DNA from: an uncultured Eubacteriales bacterium
GTDB taxonomy: Bacteria > Bacillota > Clostridia > Christensenellales > UBA1242
Length of the DNA stretch: 53,092 bases
Direction of reading: 5' to 3'
Assembly (NCBI GenBank): GCA_949031345.1
Contig: CARNVA010000005.1
Span: forward strand, 39,157 to 92,248
Position 1 is the first letter of the stretch. Each line of letters starts with the position of its first letter. Below the pieces are notes generated by a model that searched no databases, had not been told where the DNA came from, and saw only the letters and a list, made by a program, of their open reading frames with translations. Made by a program: the position numbers and the translations under genes. Below, in pieces: positions 34,355-41,930 of this stretch.

Positions 34355-35443
34355 ATGAAAAAGTTATCCCTTTGTATGATTGTAAAAAACGAAGAAAAAA
34401 CATTGCCAAGAGCGCTGAAAAATGCCAAAAATTATGCAGATGAAATTATTATTGTCGATACAGGCTCGCAGGATAAAACCAAAGAAGTGGCAAAAAAATT
34501 CACAGAAAATATATTTGATTTTGAATGGAATTATGACTTTTCAAAAGCAAGAAATTTTTCTTTTGATAAGGCAATGCTGGAATATATAATGTGGCTTGAC
34601 GCTGATGACATTCTGACTGACGATACAGTCAAGGCAATAAATGCTTGGAAAGAAAGTGAAGACGATGTTGATGTTGTTATGTGTCCCTATGTAGCAAGCT
34701 TTGATGAAAATTATAAGCCAGTGTTTCAATATTTAAGAGAGCGTATTGTAAAAAATACACCAGCTCTACGCTGGCATGATAGGGTGCATGAAGTGATAAT
34801 TCCAAGCGGGAAAATCGTCAATAATGAAGAAATTAAAATCTTTCACGGAAAGACTAAAAAAGAAAAGTCAGACCGAAACCTTTTGATATACAGACAAATA
34901 TTAAAAGAAGAAGGAATGCTAAGCCCAAGAGGGATGTTCTATTTTGCAAGAGAGCTTTATTTTAATAATTTCATAGATGAGGCAATTCATGAGTTTTCTC
35001 GTTTTCTTGCCGACGGAAAAGGGTGGAGCGAAAACAACATTGAAGCTTGTCTAAATCTTGCAAAATGTTATCAAATAAAAAAGAAATATACAAACGCTTT
35101 GACGGCTCTTTATGGGTCGTTTATGTATGACACTCCAAGAAGCGAAGTGCTTTATGAAATAGGCAATGTTTACCTTGCTATCGAAAATTACAATAATGCA
35201 ATTTATTGGTTTAAACAAGCCCTTGACTTTAAGCCAAGTCTGTCAAATGGAGGCTTTGTAAATATGGATACCTGCACAATTTTGCCAGCCATAAATTTGT
35301 GTTTATGTTATGATAAAATTGGCAATTTGCAAGAGGCTTATCATTATCATGAAATAGCAAAAGCTTTCAATCCCTTTGACAAGTCAGTGCTCTATAATGA
35401 AGAATATTTTGCCAGCCTTAAAAATAAAGCGGATTTAAAATAA
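34355..35443 (+). CDS. Family 2 glycosyltransferase with TPR tail
   Basis: A 362-residue enzyme. The N-terminal GT2 (GT-A fold) domain starts LSLCMIVKNEEKTLPRAL, continues with IIIVDTGSQDKT and has the metal-binding MWLDADDIL near residue 92. From about residue 190 there are helical TPR-type repeats (LLIYRQILKEEG; ALTALYGSFMYDTPRSEVLYEIGNVYLAIENYNNAIYWFKQAL). The same build is known from glycosyltransferases that modify proteins or peptides (SunS type). The acceptor here is unknown; the adjacent giant surface protein is a possible target by position only. GAGG lies 5 nt before the ATG. Confidence 0.85.
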   Translation: MKKLSLCMIVKNEEKTLPRALKNAKNYADEIIIVDTGSQDKTKEVAKKFTENIFDFEWNYDFSKARNFSFDKAMLEYIMWLDADDILTDDTVKAINAWKESEDDVDVVMCPYVASFDENYKPVFQYLRERIVKNTPALRWHDRVHEVIIPSGKIVNNEEIKIFHGKTKKEKSDRNLLIYRQILKEEGMLSPRGMFYFARELYFNNFIDEAIHEFSRFLADGKGWSENNIEACLNLAKCYQIKKKYTNALTALYGSFMYDTPRSEVLYEIGNVYLAIENYNNAIYWFKQALDFKPSLSNGGFVNMDTCTILPAINLCLCYDKIGNLQEAYHYHEIAKAFNPFDKSVLYNEEYFASLKNKADLK

Positions 35444-35601
35444 TTTTCATAAAAATCATAAAAAAATGGCTTTATTTCTTGAAAAAATGTCATTTTTAGC
35501 ATATTTTTACTAAATTATAAAAATTAAAGCATGTTTTTATTAAAGTATATAGTTGAAAAAAGAGCATTATTGAAGTCGAATGTAAGCTAAAATAAATAAA
35601 A

Positions 35602-35630
35602 AAAAAGAGCATAAATAATGCTCTTTTTTA
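35602..35630. terminator. Terminator of the nucleoside hydrolase gene (bidirectional form)
   Basis: Eleven-bp stem AAAAAGAGCAT/ATGCTCTTTTT with a 6-nt loop, A-run before and T-run after, between convergent genes. Bases 35444-35600 hold no visible gene. Confidence 0.7.
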
Positions 35631-35635
35631 AGCTT

Positions 35636-36574
35636 TTATTTTAAATCAAAATTGTCAAATTCTCTAAGTTTTGTGTAAAGGAAATCAAGGAAACCTTTTC
35701 TGTTTACGCCTGTTACGAAATCATATTTTCCATCTTCTTTAAATTCGATTATTGTCTTTCCAGGAGCTTCAACAAGGTCAACATCCATATCAACTTTTTG
35801 AGTCGTGAAAAGCTCTGGTGCAACAAAGTAAATATAGGCGCAAGTATCATTTGTTGCAACGCGTTTGTCAGGGTAGCCAGGCTCCCAATACTTATCATAC
35901 ATTTGGAAAATAAAATTGCCAACTGCGTTTACATTTTTGATTTTTTCTATTACAAATTCCTCATCAAGATGAGCTTTATTTCTGCCTAAATCTGAAGGCA
36001 CCATTGTAAGAGGAATACCACTTTCAAGCACGATTTTGAATGCCTCAGGGTCAGAAGATATGTTGAAAGAAATGTGTTTTGGATATCCTTCAATTCCATA
36101 AGGGCAACCACCCATGAAGATGATGTTTGGAATTTTCTTGATGATGTCAGGGTGACGCTGCAACAGTGTTCCCATATTGGTTTGAGGGCCAAGAAGAAGA
36201 ATTTCAATATCGCCGTCGCCTTCACTCAAAACTTTATACATTGCTTCAACTGCGTCAAGCTCATGAAGTGGGCGAGAAACTGAAACTGGAGGGATATAGC
36301 CGCCTAAACCTTCAACAGAGTGAATATGTTCTGCATAAGGACTTATTCTATTCATAGCCTTTGCACAGCCTTTGGCTACAGGAATGTCAACTCCAAATTT
36401 ATCCAAAATATGAAGCATGTTGCGTGTATTTTTTTCAACACTTATATTTCCAGACACTGTAGTGATAAGTTTAATATCGATGCTTTTGTCAAACAGGGCA
36501 TAAACGAGGCATGCAGCATCATCAACGCCAGGGTCTGTATCAATAATTACTTTTTTAATCTTTTCTTTATTCAT
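35636..36574 (-). CDS. Nucleoside hydrolase (IunH family)
   Basis: A 312-residue hydrolase that splits nucleosides into base and ribose for salvage. The calcium-binding Asp cluster is in IIDTDPGVDDA (residues 10-20), and further family regions are TTVSGNISVEKNTRN, LLGPQTNMGTLL, IIFMGGCPYG, FNISSDPEAFKIVL and the C-terminal ATNDTCAYIY. Length is normal. Which nucleosides it prefers cannot be read. Start at the ATG with AAGGA 7 nt upstream (a GTG two codons earlier is less well placed). The transcript has a leader of about 115 nt with a three-way-junction fold. Confidence 0.9.
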   Translation of the reverse strand: MNKEKIKKVIIDTDPGVDDAACLVYALFDKSIDIKLITTVSGNISVEKNTRNMLHILDKFGVDIPVAKGCAKAMNRISPYAEHIHSVEGLGGYIPPVSVSRPLHELDAVEAMYKVLSEGDGDIEILLLGPQTNMGTLLQRHPDIIKKIPNIIFMGGCPYGIEGYPKHISFNISSDPEAFKIVLESGIPLTMVPSDLGRNKAHLDEEFVIEKIKNVNAVGNFIFQMYDKYWEPGYPDKRVATNDTCAYIYFVAPELFTTQKVDMDVDLVEAPGKTIIEFKEDGKYDFVTGVNRKGFLDFLYTKLREFDNFDLK

Positions 36575-36603
36575 AAGCACATCCTTTTAAAAGCAATAAA
36601 AAT

Positions 36604-36680
36604 GCAGAAGCTTTCCTATGAGAAGAGTTTGCTTAAAGTCCAAAACCATAGTCTAAGCAAAAATAATGCTTTACTTCTAC
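36604..36680 (-). promoter_or_regulatory. Structured leader (three-way junction) before the nucleoside hydrolase
   Basis: On the minus strand GTAGAAG (36674-36680) pairs with CTTCTGC (36604-36610). Inside are AAGCA/TGCTT with a 7-nt loop (36655-36671) and CTATG/CATAG (36616-36651) extended by GTTT/AAAC. It matches no riboswitch class that I can name. There is no terminator after it, so any control would be translational. Confidence 0.35.
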
Positions 36681-36695
36681 AATTCTCACTAAAAT

Positions 36696-36724
36696 AGTAT
36701 ATACAAAAGAAGGATAAAAAGCAA
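36696..36724 (-). promoter_or_regulatory. Promoter of the nucleoside hydrolase
   Basis: Minus-strand TTGCTT (36719-36724), 17-bp spacer, TATACT (36696-36701). Confidence 0.45.
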
Positions 36725-36741
36725 ATGTTTTGTTATTTTTA

Positions 36742-36770
36742 TTGCAAAAATAATTCTTTTATGCTATAAT
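36742..36770 (+). promoter_or_regulatory. Promoter of tRNA-Ser
   Basis: TTGCAA (36742-36747), 17-bp spacer, consensus TATAAT (36765-36770), divergent from the nucleoside hydrolase promoter. Confidence 0.55.
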
Positions 36771-36818
36771 CCGATTACGAAAAATGTAAAAATCGTTGAA
36801 TTTAATATATGTAAAAAT

Positions 36819-36909
36819 GGAGACGTACCGAAGAGGTCGCAACGGGACGCACTCGAAATGCGTTTGTCGGGAAACTGGCACAAGGGTTCGAATCCCTTCG
36901 TCTCCGCCA
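36819..36909 (+). tRNA. tRNA-Ser (CGA)
   Basis: A 91-nt tRNA with a long variable arm, as expected for Ser. Acceptor GGAGACG/CGTCTCC, anticodon stem ACGCA/TGCGT around loop CTCGAAA (anticodon CGA, codon UCG), T arm AAGGGTTCGAATCCCTT, discriminator G and encoded CCA. It is followed by a terminator hairpin. Confidence 0.95.
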
Positions 36910-36921
36910 GAAGTTTTTTAA

Positions 36922-36950
36922 TGCACCATAGGTTTTTGGTGCGTTTTTTT
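36922..36950 (+). terminator. Terminator of tRNA-Ser
   Basis: GCACCA/TGGTGC stem followed by G and seven T. Confidence 0.65.
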
Positions 36951-37024
36951 ATAAAAAATATCAATTCAGGCAAGGTAAAGTTGACAATATACAAATTTAG
37001 CTTAAGTTTTTAAGTAGGGTAGTT

Positions 37025-37055
37025 AATAAAAAATCCACGAAATATCGTGGATTTC
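37025..37055 (-). terminator. Terminator of the transglutaminase-like gene
   Basis: Perfect 10-bp stem AAATCCACGA/TCGTGGATTT with an AATA loop, followed by a T-run on the minus strand. Confidence 0.75.
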
Positions 37056-37074
37056 TTAAATATTATGTTGTTTA

Positions 37075-40000
37075 TTAAATAGAATTCTTTTTCTTTTTAA
37101 TAATAAGCACAGATGCTGCAGCGATTACAGCAACAGCTGCTACTACTGAAACAACAATAATAATAGTAGAATTTGATTTTTCGCTTTCTAAGCCATCAGT
37201 ATTGTAGTCATATTTTTCAGATTTTCCTTCAGTTGAAACTACAACTTTAACAGGATCTACAATATTGTTTGTTTCAAATCTTTCAACAGCTTCTTCAGCG
37301 ATATATTGAATAGTCAATTCATTGTTGTTTTTGATTTCGTCATAAGAAATAGTAAGTTTTCCATCAATGACTCTGTCAGTAATGTTTTGTCCATTCAATG
37401 AAACGTTGTAAAGTTTGTATCCTTCATCTGGATTGATTGTGTAAGTATAATCTTCGCCTTCTTCAATTGTTCTAATCTTTCCATCTTCAAGAGTAAGTTT
37501 TCCACCTTTGCCATCAATAGATGCATAGATTGTCTTGTCTGTGATTTTGCTTGTAGGAACGGCAGCTACCATGTAAGGTGAGAAGCTTGTAACTGTTGCA
37601 ACAATACCAAATTTAGTTACAACGCAAGGCACTTCTTCAATGATATAATTGTCTCCGCCAACATGTTTGCGGTGGAAGAGTTTGAACGAAACACCTTCAT
37701 CATTAGGACCATAACCTTCAGGGAAACCAAGCGCAATTTTTACATAGCTTCCATCTGGAATTTTTTGGAATTTTCCACAGATTTGAAGATTTATGTCATA
37801 AGTTTCACTTGATTTAATGTCATTTTTGTTGATATTGATTGAGCTCTCGTCACTGATTTCGTTCATCATAGTGTTTTCAACATCTGAAGAAACTTTATTT
37901 GCAACAAGCATCATTTGACTTCTTGAATTTTCAGTGAAAGTGCTGTTGTCTTCTTCATCTTTGAAATTCATTTCTGATAAGTCAGAGTTGTCAACAAGTA
38001 CAGGTTGTGCGCAGCAGTCAACCCATAATCTTCCATCTCCAAATACATTTGGACATGCCATATAAAGGCGGTCGAAGCTGAAATAAGCATTGTTTGGTGC
38101 TTTGTCAGAAGTTGTTCTTATAAATTCGCCATTTATTTTTTTGTCAACAATTTTTGCAGAGCCAATATTTGTGAAAGAGAAAATATATCCATCCATATTG
38201 TGTTCATACATAAGACTTGGTTTGAATTTGAACACTAATGTATTCATTACACCATTTTCATCTGCAAGCAATTGAACATTGCTTCCGTCTGAGAATGGAA
38301 CGAAACTTGCATATTTTCTTGCACTTTCATGGTCAGGTGTAAATTCCACGCCAATTGGTTGTGTTTTATCAAGAGCATGCAATGGCTCATCATAAACTAT
38401 TTTGAATGGAATAGCATGTCTGTCTGCCATAATTCCACTTGCAGCTGATTCAGCCATACCATCATTGATAAAGACGCTGGTGCCGTTGTAAGGTAATGAT
38501 TTAGAATTGACAATGTAAGGTGGGGCAGTGTATGTTCCATAAGCTTGGTTTACAAAAGTTTGGCTTTTAATTACCAAATGTTCTTCAACAACATCAGCAT
38601 CACTATAATAAATATTTTCCCAAGCGAGTGCATCAACATCAGGTTCGATGTCTTTTACTATAGCATATTGAGTTTGATATATATTTTGATTGATGTATAA
38701 AGAAGTACTTCCCTCTTCATCAATGATTCCTGAACCTTCATCATAGAAAGGAACACTGTTTGGAATATCTTGCCATCTAGACCAAGTTAATTTACCATCT
38801 TTCATATAATTATAGCGAGTAATCATACGCATGCCATCTTGAGCCAACAATTCTGCTGAATTTTTACCATTATAGCTGATATATTCATAAATATTGTAAG
38901 CATCAGAATCTACAGAATATTGATATTCACTTTTGTATAATAAACCGAGAGATTCGATTTCGCGATTCATAACATCTGGGTTTGTTGCTTCTTTATAACT
39001 AATGCTTGAAAGAGCAGGGTATGTGAGTTTATAACCAGAAGATGAAATAACTCCGTCAGTAATATGTTCTTGTGATTCTGTTAGTGCATCCATAGCTGAA
39101 TATTTGTTTTTATTTGAAGACAAACTGTTCCAAGTAGTGTCAAAAGCAAACCATTCGCCTTTCTTTTCAGCAGTTTTTATAGAATATGTTTGTTCAACAC
39201 TTTCTTTTTCTGCTGTTTCAAGCCAAACATAATTCCAAGAGTGACCTACATTATTCTTTGTGTAGTTGCCATTCTTATCTTTGCCTTGGCTGTATCCGCT
39301 TACCATAACGCAAGGAATATTTAAATAATCCATAACTACTTTGTAAGCAGAAGAGAAGCCAGAACATACAGCTGAATTATAAACCAATGCACCATAAGCT
39401 GAGAAAGTCATGTTTGAAACCATAACATCTTGGCCGCCGAGTGCGTCGTTTAATGTATTGAAATCATAGAATACATCTTCTGCAATTTGTTCGTTTACAG
39501 CTTTAGCGAGCTTAAGGTCTTCGCCAACATTAGTTGTATCTTTTTGTGCATTTAAAACTGCCTTTTCAGCAATTTCTTCAACCTTATTGTTGAATCTAAC
39601 AATGGCTGTTTGCACATCTTCTTCAGTTTTAAATGTTTTATCTCTGAAAACATTTGCTTCTCTGCCAGTGTCAACAAAAGCAGAGTAAACGCCGCTTGAG
39701 TATCCTGCGCTGATAGTAAGTTTATACATATCAACATAGAATAATTCTGGATGATCCATTAAGAAAGCGTCACGAGCAGCACTGAATGCTTTTGGAATTT
39801 CCAAATTTCCATCTCTTACCCAAGCTTTAATTTGGTTTGATGAAACAACATCAGTAAGTGCATAAGAAACTTTTCCTTTTTTGAAATCTCCTGCCTCATT
39901 GATTTCTTCTAAAATTTCATAGAATTTTTTAGCAAGAGTATATTGGACTTTGTTTCCTTTGCTGTCTTCTGTAGTCAAATTATTATAAAAATAATTATCC

Positions 40001-40128
40001 TCATTTGTGTTTTCTGTGCTTGCTATAGCTTTGCTATCCGTTTTTAAGAATGTTGCACCAAAAATCAGTGAAACAATGGAAAACAATGCTACAAAAAGAA
40101 TTAGAAAACGTTTTTTTATAAAAGTCAT
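37075..40128 (-). CDS. Secreted, membrane-anchored transglutaminase-like protein
   Basis: A 1017-residue protein with a signal peptide (KKRFLILFVALFSIVSLIF) and a C-terminal membrane helix (IIIVVSVVAAVAVIAAASVL) with a KKKKNSI tail, the same anchoring style as the 2855-residue protein. Residues about 205-340 form a transglutaminase/protease-like domain with a complete Cys-His-Asp triad: C255 in AVCSGFSSAY, H296 in GHSWNYVWL and D330 in FDTTWN. The rest is probably beta-rich binding modules. Such domains crosslink, cleave or modify peptides at the cell surface. Start set at the ATG preceded by GGAGG; earlier in-frame codons lack a site. Confidence 0.85.
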   Translation of the reverse strand: MTFIKKRFLILFVALFSIVSLIFGATFLKTDSKAIASTENTNEDNYFYNNLTTEDSKGNKVQYTLAKKFYEILEEINEAGDFKKGKVSYALTDVVSSNQIKAWVRDGNLEIPKAFSAARDAFLMDHPELFYVDMYKLTISAGYSSGVYSAFVDTGREANVFRDKTFKTEEDVQTAIVRFNNKVEEIAEKAVLNAQKDTTNVGEDLKLAKAVNEQIAEDVFYDFNTLNDALGGQDVMVSNMTFSAYGALVYNSAVCSGFSSAYKVVMDYLNIPCVMVSGYSQGKDKNGNYTKNNVGHSWNYVWLETAEKESVEQTYSIKTAEKKGEWFAFDTTWNSLSSNKNKYSAMDALTESQEHITDGVISSSGYKLTYPALSSISYKEATNPDVMNREIESLGLLYKSEYQYSVDSDAYNIYEYISYNGKNSAELLAQDGMRMITRYNYMKDGKLTWSRWQDIPNSVPFYDEGSGIIDEEGSTSLYINQNIYQTQYAIVKDIEPDVDALAWENIYYSDADVVEEHLVIKSQTFVNQAYGTYTAPPYIVNSKSLPYNGTSVFINDGMAESAASGIMADRHAIPFKIVYDEPLHALDKTQPIGVEFTPDHESARKYASFVPFSDGSNVQLLADENGVMNTLVFKFKPSLMYEHNMDGYIFSFTNIGSAKIVDKKINGEFIRTTSDKAPNNAYFSFDRLYMACPNVFGDGRLWVDCCAQPVLVDNSDLSEMNFKDEEDNSTFTENSRSQMMLVANKVSSDVENTMMNEISDESSININKNDIKSSETYDINLQICGKFQKIPDGSYVKIALGFPEGYGPNDEGVSFKLFHRKHVGGDNYIIEEVPCVVTKFGIVATVTSFSPYMVAAVPTSKITDKTIYASIDGKGGKLTLEDGKIRTIEEGEDYTYTINPDEGYKLYNVSLNGQNITDRVIDGKLTISYDEIKNNNELTIQYIAEEAVERFETNNIVDPVKVVVSTEGKSEKYDYNTDGLESEKSNSTIIIVVSVVAAVAVIAAASVLIIKKKKNSI

Positions 40129-40184
40129 TATTACCTCCTTTTTTTGACTTTTTATTTGCAACAAATTCCTTTTGTCACAATGAT

Positions 40185-40213
40185 AATATATAATACTTTT
40201 CTTGATTTGTCAA
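40185..40213 (-). promoter_or_regulatory. Promoter of the transglutaminase-like gene
   Basis: Minus-strand TTGACA (40208-40213), 17-bp spacer, TATATT (40185-40190). Confidence 0.55.
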
Positions 40214-40328
40214 TAATTTCTTAACAAAATTTAGAACATTCATATAGTAATATATGAAGCTAATAATATATATGCAATAAATAATAAATAAACATAAAAA
40301 ATGGTTAAATCATTTTTCAAAAAAGGGC

Positions 40329-40357
40329 TTGATTTTTTGCAAGTAATATGTAATAAT
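40329..40357 (+). promoter_or_regulatory. Promoter of aspA
   Basis: TTGATT (40329-40334) and AATAAT (40352-40357) with a 17-bp spacer, about 28 nt before the start codon. Confidence 0.35.
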
Positions 40358-40384
40358 GCTTGTGAAAATTAAATGAGGTTTTTT

Positions 40385-41797
40385 ATGGATAAAATGGCGT
40401 TTAGAGAAGAAGGGGACTCTATTGGCAATTTAAATGTCCCTAAATGTGCTTATTATGGAATACAATCTTTAAGGGCAAATCAAAATTTCAATATTACAGG
40501 CAAAAACATTCACTCGCAGCTTGTTGTCGCGCTTGCAAAACTTAAAAAAAGCTGTGCTATGACAAACTATGCATCAGGCAGGCTTTCAAGTGAAATTGAA
40601 GGGGCAATTGTCAAAGCTTGTGATGAAATTATTGATGGAATGTGGCATGACCAATTTATTGTGGATGCAATTCAAGGAGGGGCTGGCACCTCTGCAAACA
40701 TGAATGCAAATGAGGTGATTGCAAACAGGGCAATTGAAATTTTAGGTGGAGAAAAGGGCGACTATTCAATCGTTCATCCAAATGACCATGTAAATATGTC
40801 GCAATCTACAAATGACATATATCCATCTGCTGGAAAGCTGGCATTGATAGCTCTATTGAAGCCATTATATCAACAGCTGGACAGGCTTTATTTGTCACTT
40901 ATGAACAAGGCGAATGAGTTTGACGGCATATTGAAAATGGGCAGAACACAATTGCAAGATGCTGTGCCAATGAGACTTGGTCAAAGCTTTCATGCCTTTG
41001 CCACTGCAGTAAAACGCGATACAAATAATATTATGCTTGCCGAAGAAGACATTCATTTTTTAAATATGGGTGCAAGTGCAATTGGCAGTGCAATCACTGT
41101 TGACGGCTTTTATCTTGATAATATTGTTTCTTCAATTTGTTCGGTGTGTGGCGAGGATTTCAAGCAGACTGAAGACTTGTTTGACGGAACATCAAATATC
41201 GAGGTTTATGTAAAACTCTCAGGTGCTCTTAAAACGCTTGCAGTCACACTTTCAAAGATGTGCAATGACTTAAGACTCATGTCAAGTGGGCCAAGGACAG
41301 GCCTCAATGAAATCAATTTGCCAGCAAAACAAAACGGTTCTTCAATCATGCCAGGAAAGGTCAACCCTGTTATTCCAGAAGTTGTTTCCCAAGTTGCATA
41401 TAAGGTGTTTGGAAATGATGTGACTGTCAATTTCTCAGCTGAGGCAGGGCAACTTGAATTGAATGCTTTTGAGCCGGTGATTTTCTATTCGCTTTTTGAA
41501 AGTATCGAATGCCTAACAAGTGCAATTTCAACTTTGATTGATAATTGTATAGTTGGCATAACAGCCAATCCAAACAGGTGTAATGACCTGCTTGAGCATA
41601 GCGTAGGAATGGCAACTGCACTTACTCCATATATCGGATATAAAGAGGCTGCTCGACTTGCAAAAGAAGCTTTAAAAACAGGTGTTCCACTTCGAAAACT
41701 TGTGCTTGAAGCTGGGCTTTTAGACGAAAATAAACTTGAAGAAATCATGTCCCCATTTGAAGTTACAGAGCCTCACCACATGAAAAAGGCTAAGTAA
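40385..41797 (+). CDS. aspA: Aspartate ammonia-lyase
   Basis: A 470-residue lyase of the fumarase/aspartase superfamily that converts L-aspartate to fumarate and ammonia. Signatures include QGGAGTSANMNANEVIANRA, VNMSQSTNDIYPS, GRTQLQDAVPMRLGQ and the superfamily loop GSSIMPGKVNPV (near residue 320) holding the catalytic Ser. Residue choice (GTSANMN, TQLQDAVP) fits aspartase better than fumarase. I place the start at ATG 40385, six nt after GAGG; an upstream in-frame ATG overlaps that site. In an anaerobe it would feed fumarate from aspartate and free nitrogen. Confidence 0.92.
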   Translation: MDKMAFREEGDSIGNLNVPKCAYYGIQSLRANQNFNITGKNIHSQLVVALAKLKKSCAMTNYASGRLSSEIEGAIVKACDEIIDGMWHDQFIVDAIQGGAGTSANMNANEVIANRAIEILGGEKGDYSIVHPNDHVNMSQSTNDIYPSAGKLALIALLKPLYQQLDRLYLSLMNKANEFDGILKMGRTQLQDAVPMRLGQSFHAFATAVKRDTNNIMLAEEDIHFLNMGASAIGSAITVDGFYLDNIVSSICSVCGEDFKQTEDLFDGTSNIEVYVKLSGALKTLAVTLSKMCNDLRLMSSGPRTGLNEINLPAKQNGSSIMPGKVNPVIPEVVSQVAYKVFGNDVTVNFSAEAGQLELNAFEPVIFYSLFESIECLTSAISTLIDNCIVGITANPNRCNDLLEHSVGMATALTPYIGYKEAARLAKEALKTGVPLRKLVLEAGLLDENKLEEIMSPFEVTEPHHMKKAK

Positions 41798-41837
41798 TAA
41801 ATTTTAAAAAAGTTGAGATAATATAACTAAAAATACA

Positions 41838-41870
41838 AAAATCTTAGGAATTTTCCTAAGATTTTTTGAT
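41838..41870. terminator. Bidirectional terminator between aspA and adhE
   Basis: Thirteen-bp stem AAAATCTTAGGAA/TTCCTAAGATTTT with a 2-nt loop core, A-run and T-run on either side. Confidence 0.75.
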
Positions 41871-41930
41871 TTTTTCGCATTTTTTGCAATATTATTTAAA
41901 TTTTTCAGTAATTTTTAATTGGAATTTTCT

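Noticed and set aside
36820..36994. Minus-strand open frame across tRNA-Ser
   Set aside because: Antisense to a clear tRNA and its terminator; such frames are a common false call.
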